A stretch of DNA of 64,000 bases from Sphingobium vermicomposti (lineage in GTDB: Bacteria; Pseudomonadota; Alphaproteobacteria; Sphingomonadales; Sphingomonadaceae). The notes beneath the pieces were generated by a model. It did not search any database. It had not been told where the DNA came from and saw nothing but the letters and a program-made list of their open reading frames with translations. How positions within the stretch are numbered: position 1 is the stretch's first letter; each line of letters starts with the position of its first letter. The position numbers and the translations under genes are program-made. Positions 35,445 through 45,099 of this stretch are shown one piece after another. Location: positions 682,001 through 746,000 of the forward strand of contig NZ_JAASQR010000001.1 of the NCBI RefSeq assembly GCF_011762025.1. The letters are read 5' to 3'.

Positions 35445-35532
35445 CGGTTTACTCCTTGCATTGCGGCCTGCCATGCGCCTGTGCGGCGCGGCTTTCAAGG
35501 GGGAAGGGCATAGGCTGCCTGCCCCGCCGCCT

Positions 35533-37305
35533 TCAAAGATGGAGGCGGATCGCCGCGAGGAAGGCGTCGCCATATGCCTCCAGCTTGCGGTGGCCGACGC
35601 CGCTCACATGGCTGAGTTCAGCCAGGGTGGACGGGCGCTGCTCCGCCATTTCCCGCAAGGTCGAATCGTGGAAGATGACATAGGGCGGCACCCCCACCTC
35701 CTGCGCCAATTCGCGGCGGCAGGCGCGCAGCGCGTCGAACAGGGGATCGCCGACGGGATTGGCGTCGCTGCCGTTGCGGGCGTTCTTGCGGCGGCGTTCC
35801 TTGCGTGGAGGCACCACCAGGCTGACATCTTCCTCCCCCCGCAGGATCGGGCGGGCGCTGGGACCAAGTTCCAGCCCGCCATGCTCGTTCGTCTGCAACG
35901 CGTCCCTGACCAGCAAAGCGCGGGACACAGGACGAAGCAGCGCCATTTCCTCCCCCTCCACAATGCCATAGACCGAAATCCTGTCATGTCCCCGTTCGCG
36001 GATCTTGTCCGTCACCGCGCCCGTCAGGACGGATTCGATATGCCCCACGCCAAAGCTTTGCCCCGTACGATAGACGGCGGACAGGAATTTGCGGGCGGTC
36101 TGCGTCGCGTCGATGCTGGGCGGCGGGTTCAGGCAATTGTCGCAATTGCCGCAGCCCGGCGGGGGATTTTCGCCGAAGTGGCGCAGCAATATGGCGCGGC
36201 GGCACGTCCCCGTTTCGACCAGCGCCCCCAGCGCAGCGATCCGCGTTCGTTCGCCCTGCTGTCGTGCCGACTCCAGTTCGGCGATCCGCATGCGGGCGCG
36301 GGCGAAATCTTCAGCGCCCCAGAAAAGATGCGCTTGCGCAGGCTCGCCATCGCGCCCGGCACGGCCCGATTCCTGATAATAGCCCTCTATCGACTTGGGC
36401 AGGCCCGCATGAGCGACGAAGCGCACGTCCGGCTTGTCGATGCCCATGCCGAACGCGACGGTGGCGACCATCACCATGTCTTCGCTGGCGATGAAAGCGG
36501 TCTGGTTGGCGGCGCGCACCTTCGGGTCCAATCCGGCATGATAGGCCCGCGTCGGACGCCCGGCCCGGCCCAATGCCTCCGCCAGCTTTTCCGTCGCCGC
36601 TCGCGTCGGAGCATAGATGATGCCGGGACCCGGATTGCCCGCGATCAGGTCGGCGAGCTGCCGGTTAAGTCCATCGCGGGGATGCACGGCATAGCGGATG
36701 TTCGGCCTGTCGAAGCCCGCAATGACCAGCCCTTCGCGCGGAATGCCGAGCTGGACGAGAATATCCTCCCGCGTGTGCGCGTCGGCGGTCGCGGTCAGCG
36801 CCAGTCGCGGCACATCGGGGAATTCGTCGAGAAGCGGTCGAAGGAGCCGGTAATCGGGCCTGAAATCATGACCCCATTCCGACACGCAATGCGCCTCGTC
36901 TATCGCGAAGAGCGCGATGCGGGTGGAGCGCAGCAGGTTGCGAAACCCCTCCCCGCTCGCACGTTCGGGCGCGACATAGAGAAGGTCGAGGTCGCCGTTG
37001 CGCAGTCGATCCTGCGTTTCGCGCCAATCAGCGTCGACACTGGTCAGGCTCGCCGCCTTGATACCGACCGCCTGTGCAGCGCGAAGCTGGTCATGCATCA
37101 ACGCAATCAGCGGCGAAATGACGACGCAGCACCCGTCCAGCGCGACGGCGGGAAGCTGGTAGCAGAGCGACTTTCCCGCTCCCGTCGGCATGATGGCCAG
37201 GGTCGGCCGCCCCGCCATGACGCGCCCGACGACCTGATCCTGCACGCCGCGAAAGCCGGAAAAGCCGAAAACGTCGTGGAGAAGGGTGAGAATGTCGGGC
37301 TGCAT
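35533..37305 (-). CDS. recQ: ATP-dependent DNA helicase RecQ
   Basis: This 590-residue 3'-5' helicase works in recombination and replication-fork repair. Visible are FGFSGFRGVQDQVVGRVMAG, Walker A IMPTGAGKSLCYQLP, the DEAH box LFAIDEAHCVSEWGHDFRPDY, motif VI ESGRAGRDGEPA, the zinc-binding Cys cluster (CRRAILLRHFGE..CGNCDNC), and a C-terminal HRDC domain (RPSTLAELSHVSGVGHRKLE). A 701-residue antisense frame over it is an artefact of codon bias. Confidence 0.96.
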   Translation of the reverse strand: MQPDILTLLHDVFGFSGFRGVQDQVVGRVMAGRPTLAIMPTGAGKSLCYQLPAVALDGCCVVISPLIALMHDQLRAAQAVGIKAASLTSVDADWRETQDRLRNGDLDLLYVAPERASGEGFRNLLRSTRIALFAIDEAHCVSEWGHDFRPDYRLLRPLLDEFPDVPRLALTATADAHTREDILVQLGIPREGLVIAGFDRPNIRYAVHPRDGLNRQLADLIAGNPGPGIIYAPTRAATEKLAEALGRAGRPTRAYHAGLDPKVRAANQTAFIASEDMVMVATVAFGMGIDKPDVRFVAHAGLPKSIEGYYQESGRAGRDGEPAQAHLFWGAEDFARARMRIAELESARQQGERTRIAALGALVETGTCRRAILLRHFGENPPPGCGNCDNCLNPPPSIDATQTARKFLSAVYRTGQSFGVGHIESVLTGAVTDKIRERGHDRISVYGIVEGEEMALLRPVSRALLVRDALQTNEHGGLELGPSARPILRGEEDVSLVVPPRKERRRKNARNGSDANPVGDPLFDALRACRRELAQEVGVPPYVIFHDSTLREMAEQRPSTLAELSHVSGVGHRKLEAYGDAFLAAIRLHL

Positions 37306-37344
37306 GCGCCGGTCCCTAACGGCTATGCGCCCCCGCGCAAAGGC

Positions 37345-37665
37345 TCATGGCAGAGGTTCGAGCAAACATCCCCAGCCGGGCCGGTAATGCGCCGTGCGCG
37401 ACGCCAGCAGCGGCACGCTGGCGCGGACGGATCGCGATTCGGGCTGATCGGAGAGGGTCACGAGTGCCATGCCCGGCTCCTTGTCGCTGCGGCAGCTGTC
37501 CATTGGCCGTCCCTCGACGTAGCGGCATGAACAGGCGATGCGCGCGCCATAGCCAGCTCCCACCTCCGCCCGAGCGCGGAAATCACCCCATTTCCAGGCC
37601 AGCAGCGCCGTCAACACCAGCACCGTGATGGCAAGGACAAATATCCATTTCGGGCGGTCGGCCAT
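37345..37665 (-). CDS. small membrane-anchored Cys-rich protein, unknown
   Basis: I do not recognise a family for this 106-residue protein. It has a clear N-terminal helix (WIFVLAITVLVLTALLAW), a periplasmic-looking part with a Cys cluster (ACSCRYVEGRPMDSC) and a terminal WGCLLEPLP. The four or so Cys residues and exported location suggest disulfide bonds. It is divergent from a serine hydrolase that starts 89 bases away, and both end up outside the cytoplasm, so a common role is possible. ATG 37665 is used; 37674 is also in frame. Confidence 0.7.
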   Translation of the reverse strand: MADRPKWIFVLAITVLVLTALLAWKWGDFRARAEVGAGYGARIACSCRYVEGRPMDSCRSDKEPGMALVTLSDQPESRSVRASVPLLASRTAHYRPGWGCLLEPLP

Positions 37666-37754
37666 GCTCCCCATTTCTGCATTCCGGTGACTGTGGACGC
37701 ATTTCGTGACCGCTGGCTTTCCACCCGGCGCAAAAATGCTTTAGGGCGCGGCTT

Positions 37755-38882
37755 ATGAAGCTCGAGGGGAAAAGCGTAAAGCGTCTTGGCGCGGCCATTG
37801 GTCTTTTGTCGCTGCTGGCGATGGCGGGCGTGTGGACGGCGCAGGCTTCCGGCGCCGATCCGGCCTATCATGTCGCGAATGACGGAGCCGTTGACGAAGC
37901 GATGCTTCGGTCGGCCATCGACCCGCTGTTCGATGGCGAAGATGACGTGGGAGAGACGCGCGCACTGTTGATCATGCACCGGGGTGAGATCGTCGCGGAA
38001 CGCTATACGCCGGGCTATGGCCCCGAAACGAAGCTGCTGTCCTGGTCGATGGCCAAGAGCGTGACGGCGGTGCTGGTGGGCCTGATGGTGGCGGACGGGC
38101 GGCTCGCGCTCGATTCGCCGGTGCCGGTCGCCGCCTGGGGCCAGCCGGGCGACCCGCGCGGCAGGATCACCTTGCGACAATTGCTGTCCATGTCGTCGGG
38201 CCTTGATCATGTCGAGGATGACGAGCCGATTGCCACCGCTGATACCGTGCGCATGCTGTTCACCGACGGCGCGCAGGATATGAGCGCCTTTGCCGAAGCC
38301 CAGCCGTTGGCCCATGCGCCCGGATCGACCTTTTCCTACAGCACGGGCAGCACGCTGATCCTGGCCGATCTGATGACGCGAATGCTGACCAGCAGCGCCG
38401 ACCCCGACGTACGGCGGCGGGCGATGCAGACGTTCATCGACGGGCGGCTGAAGATTCCCGGTCGCCTGGACAGTCTGACGGCGGAATATGATGCGGCGGG
38501 CACCATGATCGGCGGCAGCTTCCTGCACATGACGGTGCGGGATTATGGACGCTTCGGCGAATTGCTGCGCAACCATGGGCGGGGACCGGGCGGGCATCAG
38601 ATCGTGCCGGAAAAATGGGTCGACTTCATGCGCACCCCTTCTCCGCGCAATCCCGCATATGGCGCGCATCTGTGGCTGAACCGGGAAAGCGATGAAAGCG
38701 CCCTGATGCCCGGTCAGGCACCCGCCAGCCTGTTTGGCTGCGTTGGCCATGGCGGGCAATATATACTGGTTTCCCCTTCGCAGGGACTGACCATCGTGCG
38801 GATCGGCCTGTCGCCGGAGAAGGAACAGCGCCAGGCCTTGAAGTCAGGTCTGGCCAAGCTGATCGCGCTTTTCCCTCGCTGA
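37755..38882 (+). CDS. beta-lactamase-family serine hydrolase, exported
   Basis: This 375-residue protein has the class C beta-lactamase/penicillin-binding-protein fold. After a signal peptide (LGAAIGLLSLLAMAGVWTAQ) come the catalytic Ser98-x-x-Lys101 (WSMAKSVTAVL), a Tyr motif (FSYSTGSTLIL) and a C-terminal HGGQYILVSP in place of the KTG box. These features fit an esterase or peptidase of the beta-lactamase superfamily rather than a true antibiotic-resistance enzyme. The substrate is unknown. Confidence 0.85.
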   Translation: MKLEGKSVKRLGAAIGLLSLLAMAGVWTAQASGADPAYHVANDGAVDEAMLRSAIDPLFDGEDDVGETRALLIMHRGEIVAERYTPGYGPETKLLSWSMAKSVTAVLVGLMVADGRLALDSPVPVAAWGQPGDPRGRITLRQLLSMSSGLDHVEDDEPIATADTVRMLFTDGAQDMSAFAEAQPLAHAPGSTFSYSTGSTLILADLMTRMLTSSADPDVRRRAMQTFIDGRLKIPGRLDSLTAEYDAAGTMIGGSFLHMTVRDYGRFGELLRNHGRGPGGHQIVPEKWVDFMRTPSPRNPAYGAHLWLNRESDESALMPGQAPASLFGCVGHGGQYILVSPSQGLTIVRIGLSPEKEQRQALKSGLAKLIALFPR

Positions 38883-38907
38883 ACTGCGTATGCGCGCCAA
38901 CAACAAA

Positions 38908-38935
38908 GGGCCAGCCATGAAAACATGGCTGGCCC
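38908..38935 (+). terminator. hairpin after the serine hydrolase
   Basis: GGGCCAGCCATG-AAAA-CATGGCTGGCCC is a perfect 12-bp stem with an AAAA loop 26 bases after the hydrolase stop. No T-run follows (GTGTTGCGG), so it may be a terminator of weaker type or an mRNA-stabilising element. The remaining gap to 39117 has no identifiable feature. Confidence 0.65.
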
Positions 38936-39117
38936 GTGTTGCGGCTGAAGGGGACGTTTTGACCGTCAAGCCATGCTCAGCATGATGACGCTCCCCAGGC
39001 TTACGCGCTGCCGCTCGCCCTCCCGCGGGCGATCGATGACGGGGATATTAACGTAGATTCGCCGAGTCGTCTCGCCGGAAACGCCTATTTGCCGGATGAC
39101 CGGCTCAGTTCACCGCG

Positions 39118-40203
39118 TCAGCGGCCCTTGCCGTCGTCACCGCATTGCGCACGATCCAGCAATTTCTGGTCGGCAAGGACCAGCGCCATCATCGCTTCGA
39201 CCACGGGAACGCCCCTTATGCCGACGCAGGGGTCATGCCGTCCCTTGGTGATGATGTCCGACGCTTCCCCTTCGCGGGTCACGGTTTCGACCGGGATCAG
39301 GATCGAACTGGTCGGCTTGAAGGCGATGCGGACCTTGATCGGCTGGCCCGTGGAAATCCCGCCAGCGATGCCGCCCGCATGATTGGCCAGAAATTCCGGC
39401 CCATCCTGCCCCGGACGCATCGGATCGGCATTTTGTTCGCCGCGCAGCCGGGCGGCGGCGAAACCGTCGCCAATCTCCACCCCCTTGACCGCGTTGATAC
39501 TCATCATCGCCGCGGCAAGTTCGCTATCGAGCTTGGCATAGAGCGGTGCGCCCCAGCCCGCTGGAACGCCGCTGGCGATGCATTCCACCACCGCGCCGAG
39601 CGACGACCCGTCCCGGCGCGCGTCATCGACCAGCTTTTCCCAGCGCAGCGCCGCCTGCGGGTCAGGACAAAAGAAGGGGTTATTGTCGATCTCGCTCGCG
39701 TCGAAGCGCGCGGGATCGATCGCATCGCCGCCAATTTCGCTCACGAAGGCAAAAATATCGACGTCGGGGATGACGAGGCGGGCGACCGCCCCCGCCGCGA
39801 CCCTGCTCGCCGTTTCGCGCGCGGAGGATCGTCCGCCGCCCCGATAGTCGCGAAAGCCATATTTGGCGTCATAGGCATAGTCGGCGTGGCCAGGGCGATA
39901 GGCTTTGGCGACCTCGGAATAATCCTTGGACCGCTGATCGGTATTTTCGATCATCAGGCTGATCGGCGTGCCGGTGGTCTTTCCTTCGAACACGCCCGAC
40001 AGGATACGCACCTCGTCCGGCTCGCGACGCTGGGTCGTGAACTTGGACGTGCCCGGCTTGCGCTTGTCGAGAAAGGGCTGAATGTCCGCTTCGGTCAGCG
40101 CCAGTCCCGGAGGACAGCCATCCACGACCGCACCGATGGCGGGTCCATGGCTTTCCCCCCAGGTTGTGAAGCGAAAGACGCGGCCGAATGTGTTGAAGCT
40201 CAT
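39118..40203 (-). CDS. aroC: chorismate synthase
   Basis: This 361-residue FMN-dependent enzyme makes chorismate from EPSP, the last shikimate step. [20 protein letters not shown] at the start, the [20 protein letters not shown] loop and [17 protein letters not shown] near the C terminus are invariant family blocks. It is the last gene of a minus-strand run (dnaJ-like, brkB, fabI, aroC), 22 bases after fabI. A short hairpin GCCGG-TCAT-CCGGC 14 bases after its stop could end transcription but has only AAATAGG after it. Confidence 0.97.
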   Translation of the reverse strand: MSFNTFGRVFRFTTWGESHGPAIGAVVDGCPPGLALTEADIQPFLDKRKPGTSKFTTQRREPDEVRILSGVFEGKTTGTPISLMIENTDQRSKDYSEVAKAYRPGHADYAYDAKYGFRDYRGGGRSSARETASRVAAGAVARLVIPDVDIFAFVSEIGGDAIDPARFDASEIDNNPFFCPDPQAALRWEKLVDDARRDGSSLGAVVECIASGVPAGWGAPLYAKLDSELAAAMMSINAVKGVEIGDGFAAARLRGEQNADPMRPGQDGPEFLANHAGGIAGGISTGQPIKVRIAFKPTSSILIPVETVTREGEASDIITKGRHDPCVGIRGVPVVEAMMALVLADQKLLDRAQCGDDGKGR

Positions 40204-40225
40204 GCCCTGACCTTTGGCGTTCCGA

Positions 40226-41035
40226 TCAGCCCTTGTCGAGAGCGATGTCCGGGGCGTCCTCCGCCTTCATGCCGACGACGTTGTAACCGGCATCGACATG
40301 GTGGATTTCGCCGGTGACGCCAGCCGCCAGGTCGGACAGCAGATAGAGACCAGCGCCGCCCACATCCTCAATCGTCACATTGCGGCGAAGCGGCGAATTC
40401 AGTTCATTCCACTTCATGATATAGCGGAAATCACCAATGCCGCTCGCCGCCAAAGTCTTGATCGGACCGGCGGAAATGGCGTTTACGCGGATATTTTCCG
40501 GCCCCAGGTCCATCGCCAGATATTTGACGCTGGTTTCCAGCGCCGCCTTGGCCACGCCCATGACATTATAGTGGGGAATGACCTTTTCCGCGCCATAATA
40601 GCTGAGCGTCAGCAGGCTGCCGCCCTCCGCCATCAAGGCGCGCGCGCGCTTGGCGACCGCGACAAAGCTGTAGGCGGAAATATTCATCGTCAGCAGGAAG
40701 TTTTCCAGGCTGGTGTCGACATATTTGCCGCGAAGCTCATTCTTGTCGGAAAAGCCGATGGCGTGGACGACGAAGTCCAGCTTGCCCCAGCGCGCCTTCA
40801 CTTCGTCAAAGGCGGCGTCCAGCTTGGCCATGTCGGCGACGTCGCAATCGATCAGGAAATCCGAGCCAAGTTCCTGCGCCAGCGGTCGCACACGCTTGGC
40901 CAGGGCATCGCCCTGATAGGAAAAGGCCAATTCCGCACCCTGCGCCCGAAGCGCCTTGGAAATGCCCCATGCAAGCGACTTGTCATTCGCCAGCCCCATG
41001 ATGAGGCCGCGTTTTCCCGCCATCAAACCCGTCAT
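40226..41035 (-). CDS. fabI: enoyl-[acyl-carrier-protein] reductase [NADH]
   Basis: This 269-residue SDR enzyme does the last reduction of each fatty-acid elongation cycle; it is the triclosan target. [20 protein letters not shown] is the NADH-binding N terminus and the catalytic Tyr-x6-Lys is in [26 protein letters not shown] is typical of FabI. ATG 41035 ([10 protein letters not shown]) is chosen; the first 53 bases overlap the 3' end of the preceding brkB-like gene in another frame. Confidence 0.96.
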   Translation of the reverse strand: MTGLMAGKRGLIMGLANDKSLAWGISKALRAQGAELAFSYQGDALAKRVRPLAQELGSDFLIDCDVADMAKLDAAFDEVKARWGKLDFVVHAIGFSDKNELRGKYVDTSLENFLLTMNISAYSFVAVAKRARALMAEGGSLLTLSYYGAEKVIPHYNVMGVAKAALETSVKYLAMDLGPENIRVNAISAGPIKTLAASGIGDFRYIMKWNELNSPLRRNVTIEDVGGAGLYLLSDLAAGVTGEIHHVDAGYNVVGMKAEDAPDIALDKG

Positions 41036-41999
41036 TTTGATGTCCGTTCCCTTTACTTTCGGCGACGACCGCCTGCCATTCCTCTTCGGGAAATTCAGCA
41101 AGCGCCGCATTGAGTTCCGCGCCAATTACCACGCCAAGCCCAACGAGAAAGAAAAAAATGAGCGTGATCATCACACCCGCCAGGCTGCCATAGGTCGCAT
41201 CATAGCCGCCCAGCAGGGACAAGGTGGGGGGCAGCAGGGTCGTGACGCCATACCACCATAGGGCCGTGGCCACCGCGCCGGGCCATTTGGGGAAGCGTTT
41301 GTCCTTGTACGCGCTGGGGGTGAGGGAGACGTAGAGATAGTAAAGCGCAACACAAAGGATGGCGATCGGCACGAACCGCGTGACCGACACGATGCGGATC
41401 GCATCATCGGCAAAGGGCAGCAACCGCTGCAAAAATTGTTCGACGCCCGCCATGACCACCTGCAGGGAAAAGGCGAACATGACCGCCAGGACGCTGATCA
41501 GGGTGATGCCGATCGCGGTCAGGCGATAATGCCAGAATGGACGCGTGCTCTTGGTCCCATAGGCCCGGCGCAATATGTCGCGGACCGTTTCGATAAGGCT
41601 GCCAACCGTCCACAGACCCACAAGGCCGCCCAGCCAAAGCAGCGGTCCGGTGCGCGCGTTCAGCACATCGTAGATAGGCTTGCGCACGACATCGGCGACG
41701 CCCTGCGGCACGGACTGAAGGAACGTGCCGACCGCCGCCAGCCCGTCCGCGGACCGCCCGAAGATGCTCGCCACCGCAGCCGCGACGATGAAGAAGGGGA
41801 AAAGCGTCATCAGCGACAGATAGGCAAGGTTGCCCGCGTGGATGAACCCGTCATTATAGGTGCCCACCGCCACCCGTTTCAGTATCTCCAGCATGTAGGA
41901 GCCGGGTGGAACGCGCCCGATCTGGCGCTGCCAATGGGCGCGCGCCTGTTCAGCGACCCTGCGCCGTCGGATTTCGGGCGAATAAGGCGAAGGCTCCAT
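40983..41999 (-). CDS. YihY/BrkB-family inner-membrane protein
   Basis: This 338-residue protein has six hydrophobic segments, including GNLAYLSLMTLFPFFIVAAAV, LLWLGGLVGLWTVGSL, WPGAVATALWWYGVTTLLP and GVMITLIFFFLVGLGVVIGAELNAAL, the last being the YihY family signature. Members are called ribonuclease BN-like for historical reasons, but that activity is not theirs; some are linked to serum resistance or transport. The stop lies 53 bases inside fabI. ATG 41999 (MEPSPYSPEIR) is used. Confidence 0.87.
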   Translation of the reverse strand: MEPSPYSPEIRRRRVAEQARAHWQRQIGRVPPGSYMLEILKRVAVGTYNDGFIHAGNLAYLSLMTLFPFFIVAAAVASIFGRSADGLAAVGTFLQSVPQGVADVVRKPIYDVLNARTGPLLWLGGLVGLWTVGSLIETVRDILRRAYGTKSTRPFWHYRLTAIGITLISVLAVMFAFSLQVVMAGVEQFLQRLLPFADDAIRIVSVTRFVPIAILCVALYYLYVSLTPSAYKDKRFPKWPGAVATALWWYGVTTLLPPTLSLLGGYDATYGSLAGVMITLIFFFLVGLGVVIGAELNAALAEFPEEEWQAVVAESKGNGHQNDGFDGGKTRPHHGAGE

Positions 42000-42013
42000 C
42001 CGCCCTAAACGCC

Positions 42014-42952
42014 CTAGACGCCCAGATGGGCCCGGACAGCCCGGCTGTCCTGCCATCTTTCGACCAGTTCGCGGATCGCGGGGTCATCGGCGGACACGTC
42101 GATCTGCAGCCGGACCAGCTGATCGCCGCGTTCGCCATTCTTGGTCGTAAAGCCCTTGTTCCGCAGACGCAGCGTCTTGCCGGACGTGGAACCGGCGGGG
42201 ACGCCCAGCATGACGGGACCGTCAACCGTGGGCACCTTGACCTTGCCGCCCTTGACCGCTTCATCCAGCGTGATCGGCAGATCCAGCAGCACATTGTCGC
42301 CTTCGCGAGTGAAGAAAGGGTGCGGCTTCACCTCGATCGTGACGATCGCGTCGCCCGCGCCGCCACTGCCCTGCTGCCCCTTGCCCGACAAGCGCATCTG
42401 CGTGCCGGTTTCGACGCCCGCCGGTAGCTTGAGGTCGATATTCTTGCCGTCCTGCAACGTGACGCGCTGCGGGGCGAGCGTGGCCGCATCCACGAAGCTG
42501 ACGGCGAGCCGATAGGAGACATTGGCCCCGCGCTGGGGTGGTGCCTGTCGGCCAAAGCCGCCGAATCCGCCGCCGCCCCGGCGCGCGCCAGCGCCGCCCC
42601 CGCCACCGAACAGCCCGTCGAAAATATCGCCAAAGTCCGCGCCCTCGTTAAATTCGAAGCCGCCGCCCTGGCCCTGCCGTCCGCGGAAACCGCCGCCGCC
42701 TGCCCCGCCATAGCCGAAGGGGGACGTCGGATTACCCTCCCCATCAATCTCGCCACGGTCGAAACGGGCGCGTTTGTCCTTATCGGACAGCAGGTCATAG
42801 GCACCCGTCACTGCGGAAAATTTATCCGCCGCCTTGGGATTGTCCTTGTTCCGGTCGGGGTGCAGCTCCTTGGCGAGCTTGCGATAGGCCGACTTGATCT
42901 CCGCCTCGCTCGCGCCGCGCGCGACGCCCAGTGTTGCGTAGGGATCCGCCAT
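42014..42952 (-). CDS. DnaJ-class chaperone without zinc finger (CbpA-like)
   Basis: This 312-residue co-chaperone stimulates DnaK. The J domain with its HPD motif (KLAKELHPDRNKDNPKAADK) is at residues 4-68, followed by a Gly/Phe-rich linker (GYGGAGGGGFRGRQGQGGGF) and DnaJ C-terminal substrate-binding domains. The CxxCxGxG zinc finger of DnaJ is absent, so it is of CbpA/class II type. It heads the minus-strand run leading to fabI and aroC, 14 bases before brkB, and is divergent from pdxH. Confidence 0.92.
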   Translation of the reverse strand: MADPYATLGVARGASEAEIKSAYRKLAKELHPDRNKDNPKAADKFSAVTGAYDLLSDKDKRARFDRGEIDGEGNPTSPFGYGGAGGGGFRGRQGQGGGFEFNEGADFGDIFDGLFGGGGGAGARRGGGGFGGFGRQAPPQRGANVSYRLAVSFVDAATLAPQRVTLQDGKNIDLKLPAGVETGTQMRLSGKGQQGSGGAGDAIVTIEVKPHPFFTREGDNVLLDLPITLDEAVKGGKVKVPTVDGPVMLGVPAGSTSGKTLRLRNKGFTTKNGERGDQLVRLQIDVSADDPAIRELVERWQDSRAVRAHLGV

Positions 42953-43073
42953 GGCCGGTTAGTCATCCTTCTGTTCGTGAAACGCCAATTAAACCCTATG
43001 TGGCAAAAAGGTCACGGTCCTTCAAGCGGCGGGGGCCATCGACATAGCCGCTGGCGCCGCCTAAATCGAGAGC

Positions 43074-43649
43074 ATGACAAATCCTTTCCTCCTTTTCGAC
43101 CAATGGTATGCCGAGGCGCGTTCGAGCGAGATCAACGACAGTAATGCCATGGCGCTCGCCACGGCGGATGCGCGCGGGCGTCCTTCTGTGCGAATGGTGC
43201 TGCTGAAAGGGCATGGGCCGGACGGTTTCATCTTTTACACCAATTTCGAAGGGCGCAAGGCAGCCGAGCTTCTGGAAAATCCCCACGCCGCCCTCCTCTT
43301 TCACTGGAAGTCGCTGCGCCGCCAGATCCGGGTCGAAGGCGCGGTGGACACGACGGACGACGCCACCGCCGACGCCTATTTCGCCAGCCGCAGCCGCGAC
43401 AGTCAGCTGGGCGCATGGGCTTCCGATCAATCGCGGCCGCTCGCGTCGCGAGAGGAGTTCATGGCGCGATATGACGATGCGGTCGCGCGATTCGATGGCG
43501 GACCTGTCCCCCGTCCGCCGCATTGGGGCGGTTTCCGCGTCACACCCACCCGGATCGAGTTCTGGCAGGATCGGGAACACCGACTACACGAACGGCGGCT
43601 GTTCGTGCGCGACGGCAAAGGCTGGTCCGAAGGGCTGCTTTATCCTTGA
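43074..43649 (+). CDS. pdxH: pyridoxamine 5'-phosphate oxidase
   Basis: This 191-residue FMN enzyme oxidises pyridoxine and pyridoxamine 5'-phosphates to PLP. Characteristic stretches are [20 protein letters not shown] (FMN binding), [18 protein letters not shown], and the C-terminal [20 protein letters not shown] and [10 protein letters not shown]. It completes the vitamin B6 route started by pdxJ elsewhere in the window. It stands alone, divergent from the dnaJ-like gene. Confidence 0.96.
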   Translation: MTNPFLLFDQWYAEARSSEINDSNAMALATADARGRPSVRMVLLKGHGPDGFIFYTNFEGRKAAELLENPHAALLFHWKSLRRQIRVEGAVDTTDDATADAYFASRSRDSQLGAWASDQSRPLASREEFMARYDDAVARFDGGPVPRPPHWGGFRVTPTRIEFWQDREHRLHERRLFVRDGKGWSEGLLYP

Positions 43650-43764
43650 AGCATTCCTCTCAGGCTTTTGCGCGCGAAAGCCCAGGCCCCATCGTTCAAG
43701 AGGATAGGCGACCAGGTGATCGCCTGTTAGACGTGCCAGGCTTGGCGAGGGTTAGAGGGGTTGC

Positions 43765-45096
43765 ATGCGGAATCGACTGACGGCCTTCATCCTTGCGGGC
43801 ATGATCCTGGGCGTGATCACCGGCTTTGCCGCCAATCTGTGGGTTGGCGGGGACAAGCAACTGGCCAAGGATGTGGCGGGATATTTCCACCTGCTGGCCG
43901 ACATCTTCCTGCACCTCATCAAAATGATCATCGCGCCGCTGGTCTTTTCCACGCTGGTCGCGGGCATTGCGCATATGGGCGACAGCGCGGCGCTGGGGCG
44001 GATCGGCGGGCGGGCGCTGGCCTGGTTCATCGTCGCCAGCCTCTTCTCGCTGACGCTGGGCCTGATCTTCGTCAATTTCTTCGCGCCGGGCGAAGGACTG
44101 AACCTCGTCCGATCAGGCGCGGCGTCGGGCGTGAATACCGACGCACTCAATTTCAGGGATTTCATCCTGCACGTCTTCCCCACCTCCATGGTCGGGGCGA
44201 TGGCGGACAATTCCATCCTGCAGATCGTCGTCTTCTCCCTGTTCGTAGGCGTCGCGCTGACCGCCATCGGCGACAAGGGCAAGCCGATCGTCAGCTTGAT
44301 CGAATCGATGGTCGAACTGATGCTGCAGGTGACCGGCTATGTGATGCGGGTCGCCCCCTTCGCCGTGTTCGGCGCGCTGGCGGCGACGATCACGACCGAA
44401 GGGCCGGGCGTGCTTGTGACCTTTGGCGAACTGGTAGGCGAATTCTACCTGTCGCTTCTGGCGCTCTGGCTGCTGCTGTGCGCTGCGGGTGCCGTCTTCC
44501 TGGGGCGGCGCATGGTAAAGCTCATCCAATATGTGCGCGAACCGCTGCTGATAGCCTTTTCCACCGCCTCGTCGGAAGCTGCCTATCCCAAGATGCTGGA
44601 GCAGCTCGACCGGTTCGGCGTGCCCCGGCGCATCTACAGTTTCGTACTGCCGCTGGGCTATAGTTTCAATCTGGACGGGTCGATGATGTATTCGACCTTT
44701 GCCACCATCTTCATCGCCCAAGCCTATGGCATCGACCTGCCGATCGCCACCCAGATCACCATCCTGCTGGTCCTGATGGTGACCAGCAAGGGCATCGCCG
44801 CGGTCCCGCGCGCTTCCCTGGTCGTCGTCGCCGCGACACTGGGCCAGTTCGACCTGCCGGTCGAAGGCATCGCCTTCATCCTGGCGGTCGATCATTTCAT
44901 GGACATGGGCCGGACAGCCACCAACGTGCTGGGCAATGCCATCGCAACGTCGGTCATCACCAAATGGGAAGGCATGCTGGAAGTCGAAGAACCGGAATAT
45001 GTGCCGCATCCCAAGGCACCATCCCGCACCCCTGCTCATGGCCGTGCGGGACTGGAGCTGGCGGCGGACATGGTGGACGACGACCACCGGCGCTGA
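43765..45096 (+). CDS. dicarboxylate/amino acid:cation symporter (SDF family), copy 1
   Basis: This 443-residue transporter of the glutamate/dicarboxylate family couples uptake to Na+ or H+. It has about eight helices plus two re-entrant loops; AFSTASSEAAYPKMLEQLDRFG is the serine-rich HP1 loop, YSFNLDGSMMYSTFATIFIAQ the helix-7 NxDG-type motif, and DHFMDMGRTATNVLGNAIAT the helix-8 substrate-binding segment. The NLDGS motif and RTATN suggest a C4-dicarboxylate or acidic amino acid. A second family member lies 1 kb downstream past the bestrophin. Confidence 0.92.
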   Translation: MRNRLTAFILAGMILGVITGFAANLWVGGDKQLAKDVAGYFHLLADIFLHLIKMIIAPLVFSTLVAGIAHMGDSAALGRIGGRALAWFIVASLFSLTLGLIFVNFFAPGEGLNLVRSGAASGVNTDALNFRDFILHVFPTSMVGAMADNSILQIVVFSLFVGVALTAIGDKGKPIVSLIESMVELMLQVTGYVMRVAPFAVFGALAATITTEGPGVLVTFGELVGEFYLSLLALWLLLCAAGAVFLGRRMVKLIQYVREPLLIAFSTASSEAAYPKMLEQLDRFGVPRRIYSFVLPLGYSFNLDGSMMYSTFATIFIAQAYGIDLPIATQITILLVLMVTSKGIAAVPRASLVVVAATLGQFDLPVEGIAFILAVDHFMDMGRTATNVLGNAIATSVITKWEGMLEVEEPEYVPHPKAPSRTPAHGRAGLELAADMVDDDHRR

Positions 45097-45099
45097 CCG

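Noticed and set aside
35425..37530. A 701-codon open frame on the plus strand opposite recQ
   Set aside because: The minus strand encodes a full RecQ with all helicase motifs. The antisense frame has no recognisable domain and is explained by GC-rich third positions.
39145..40317. A 390-codon frame antisense to aroC
   Set aside because: AroC is complete with invariant blocks, and the antisense product is featureless.
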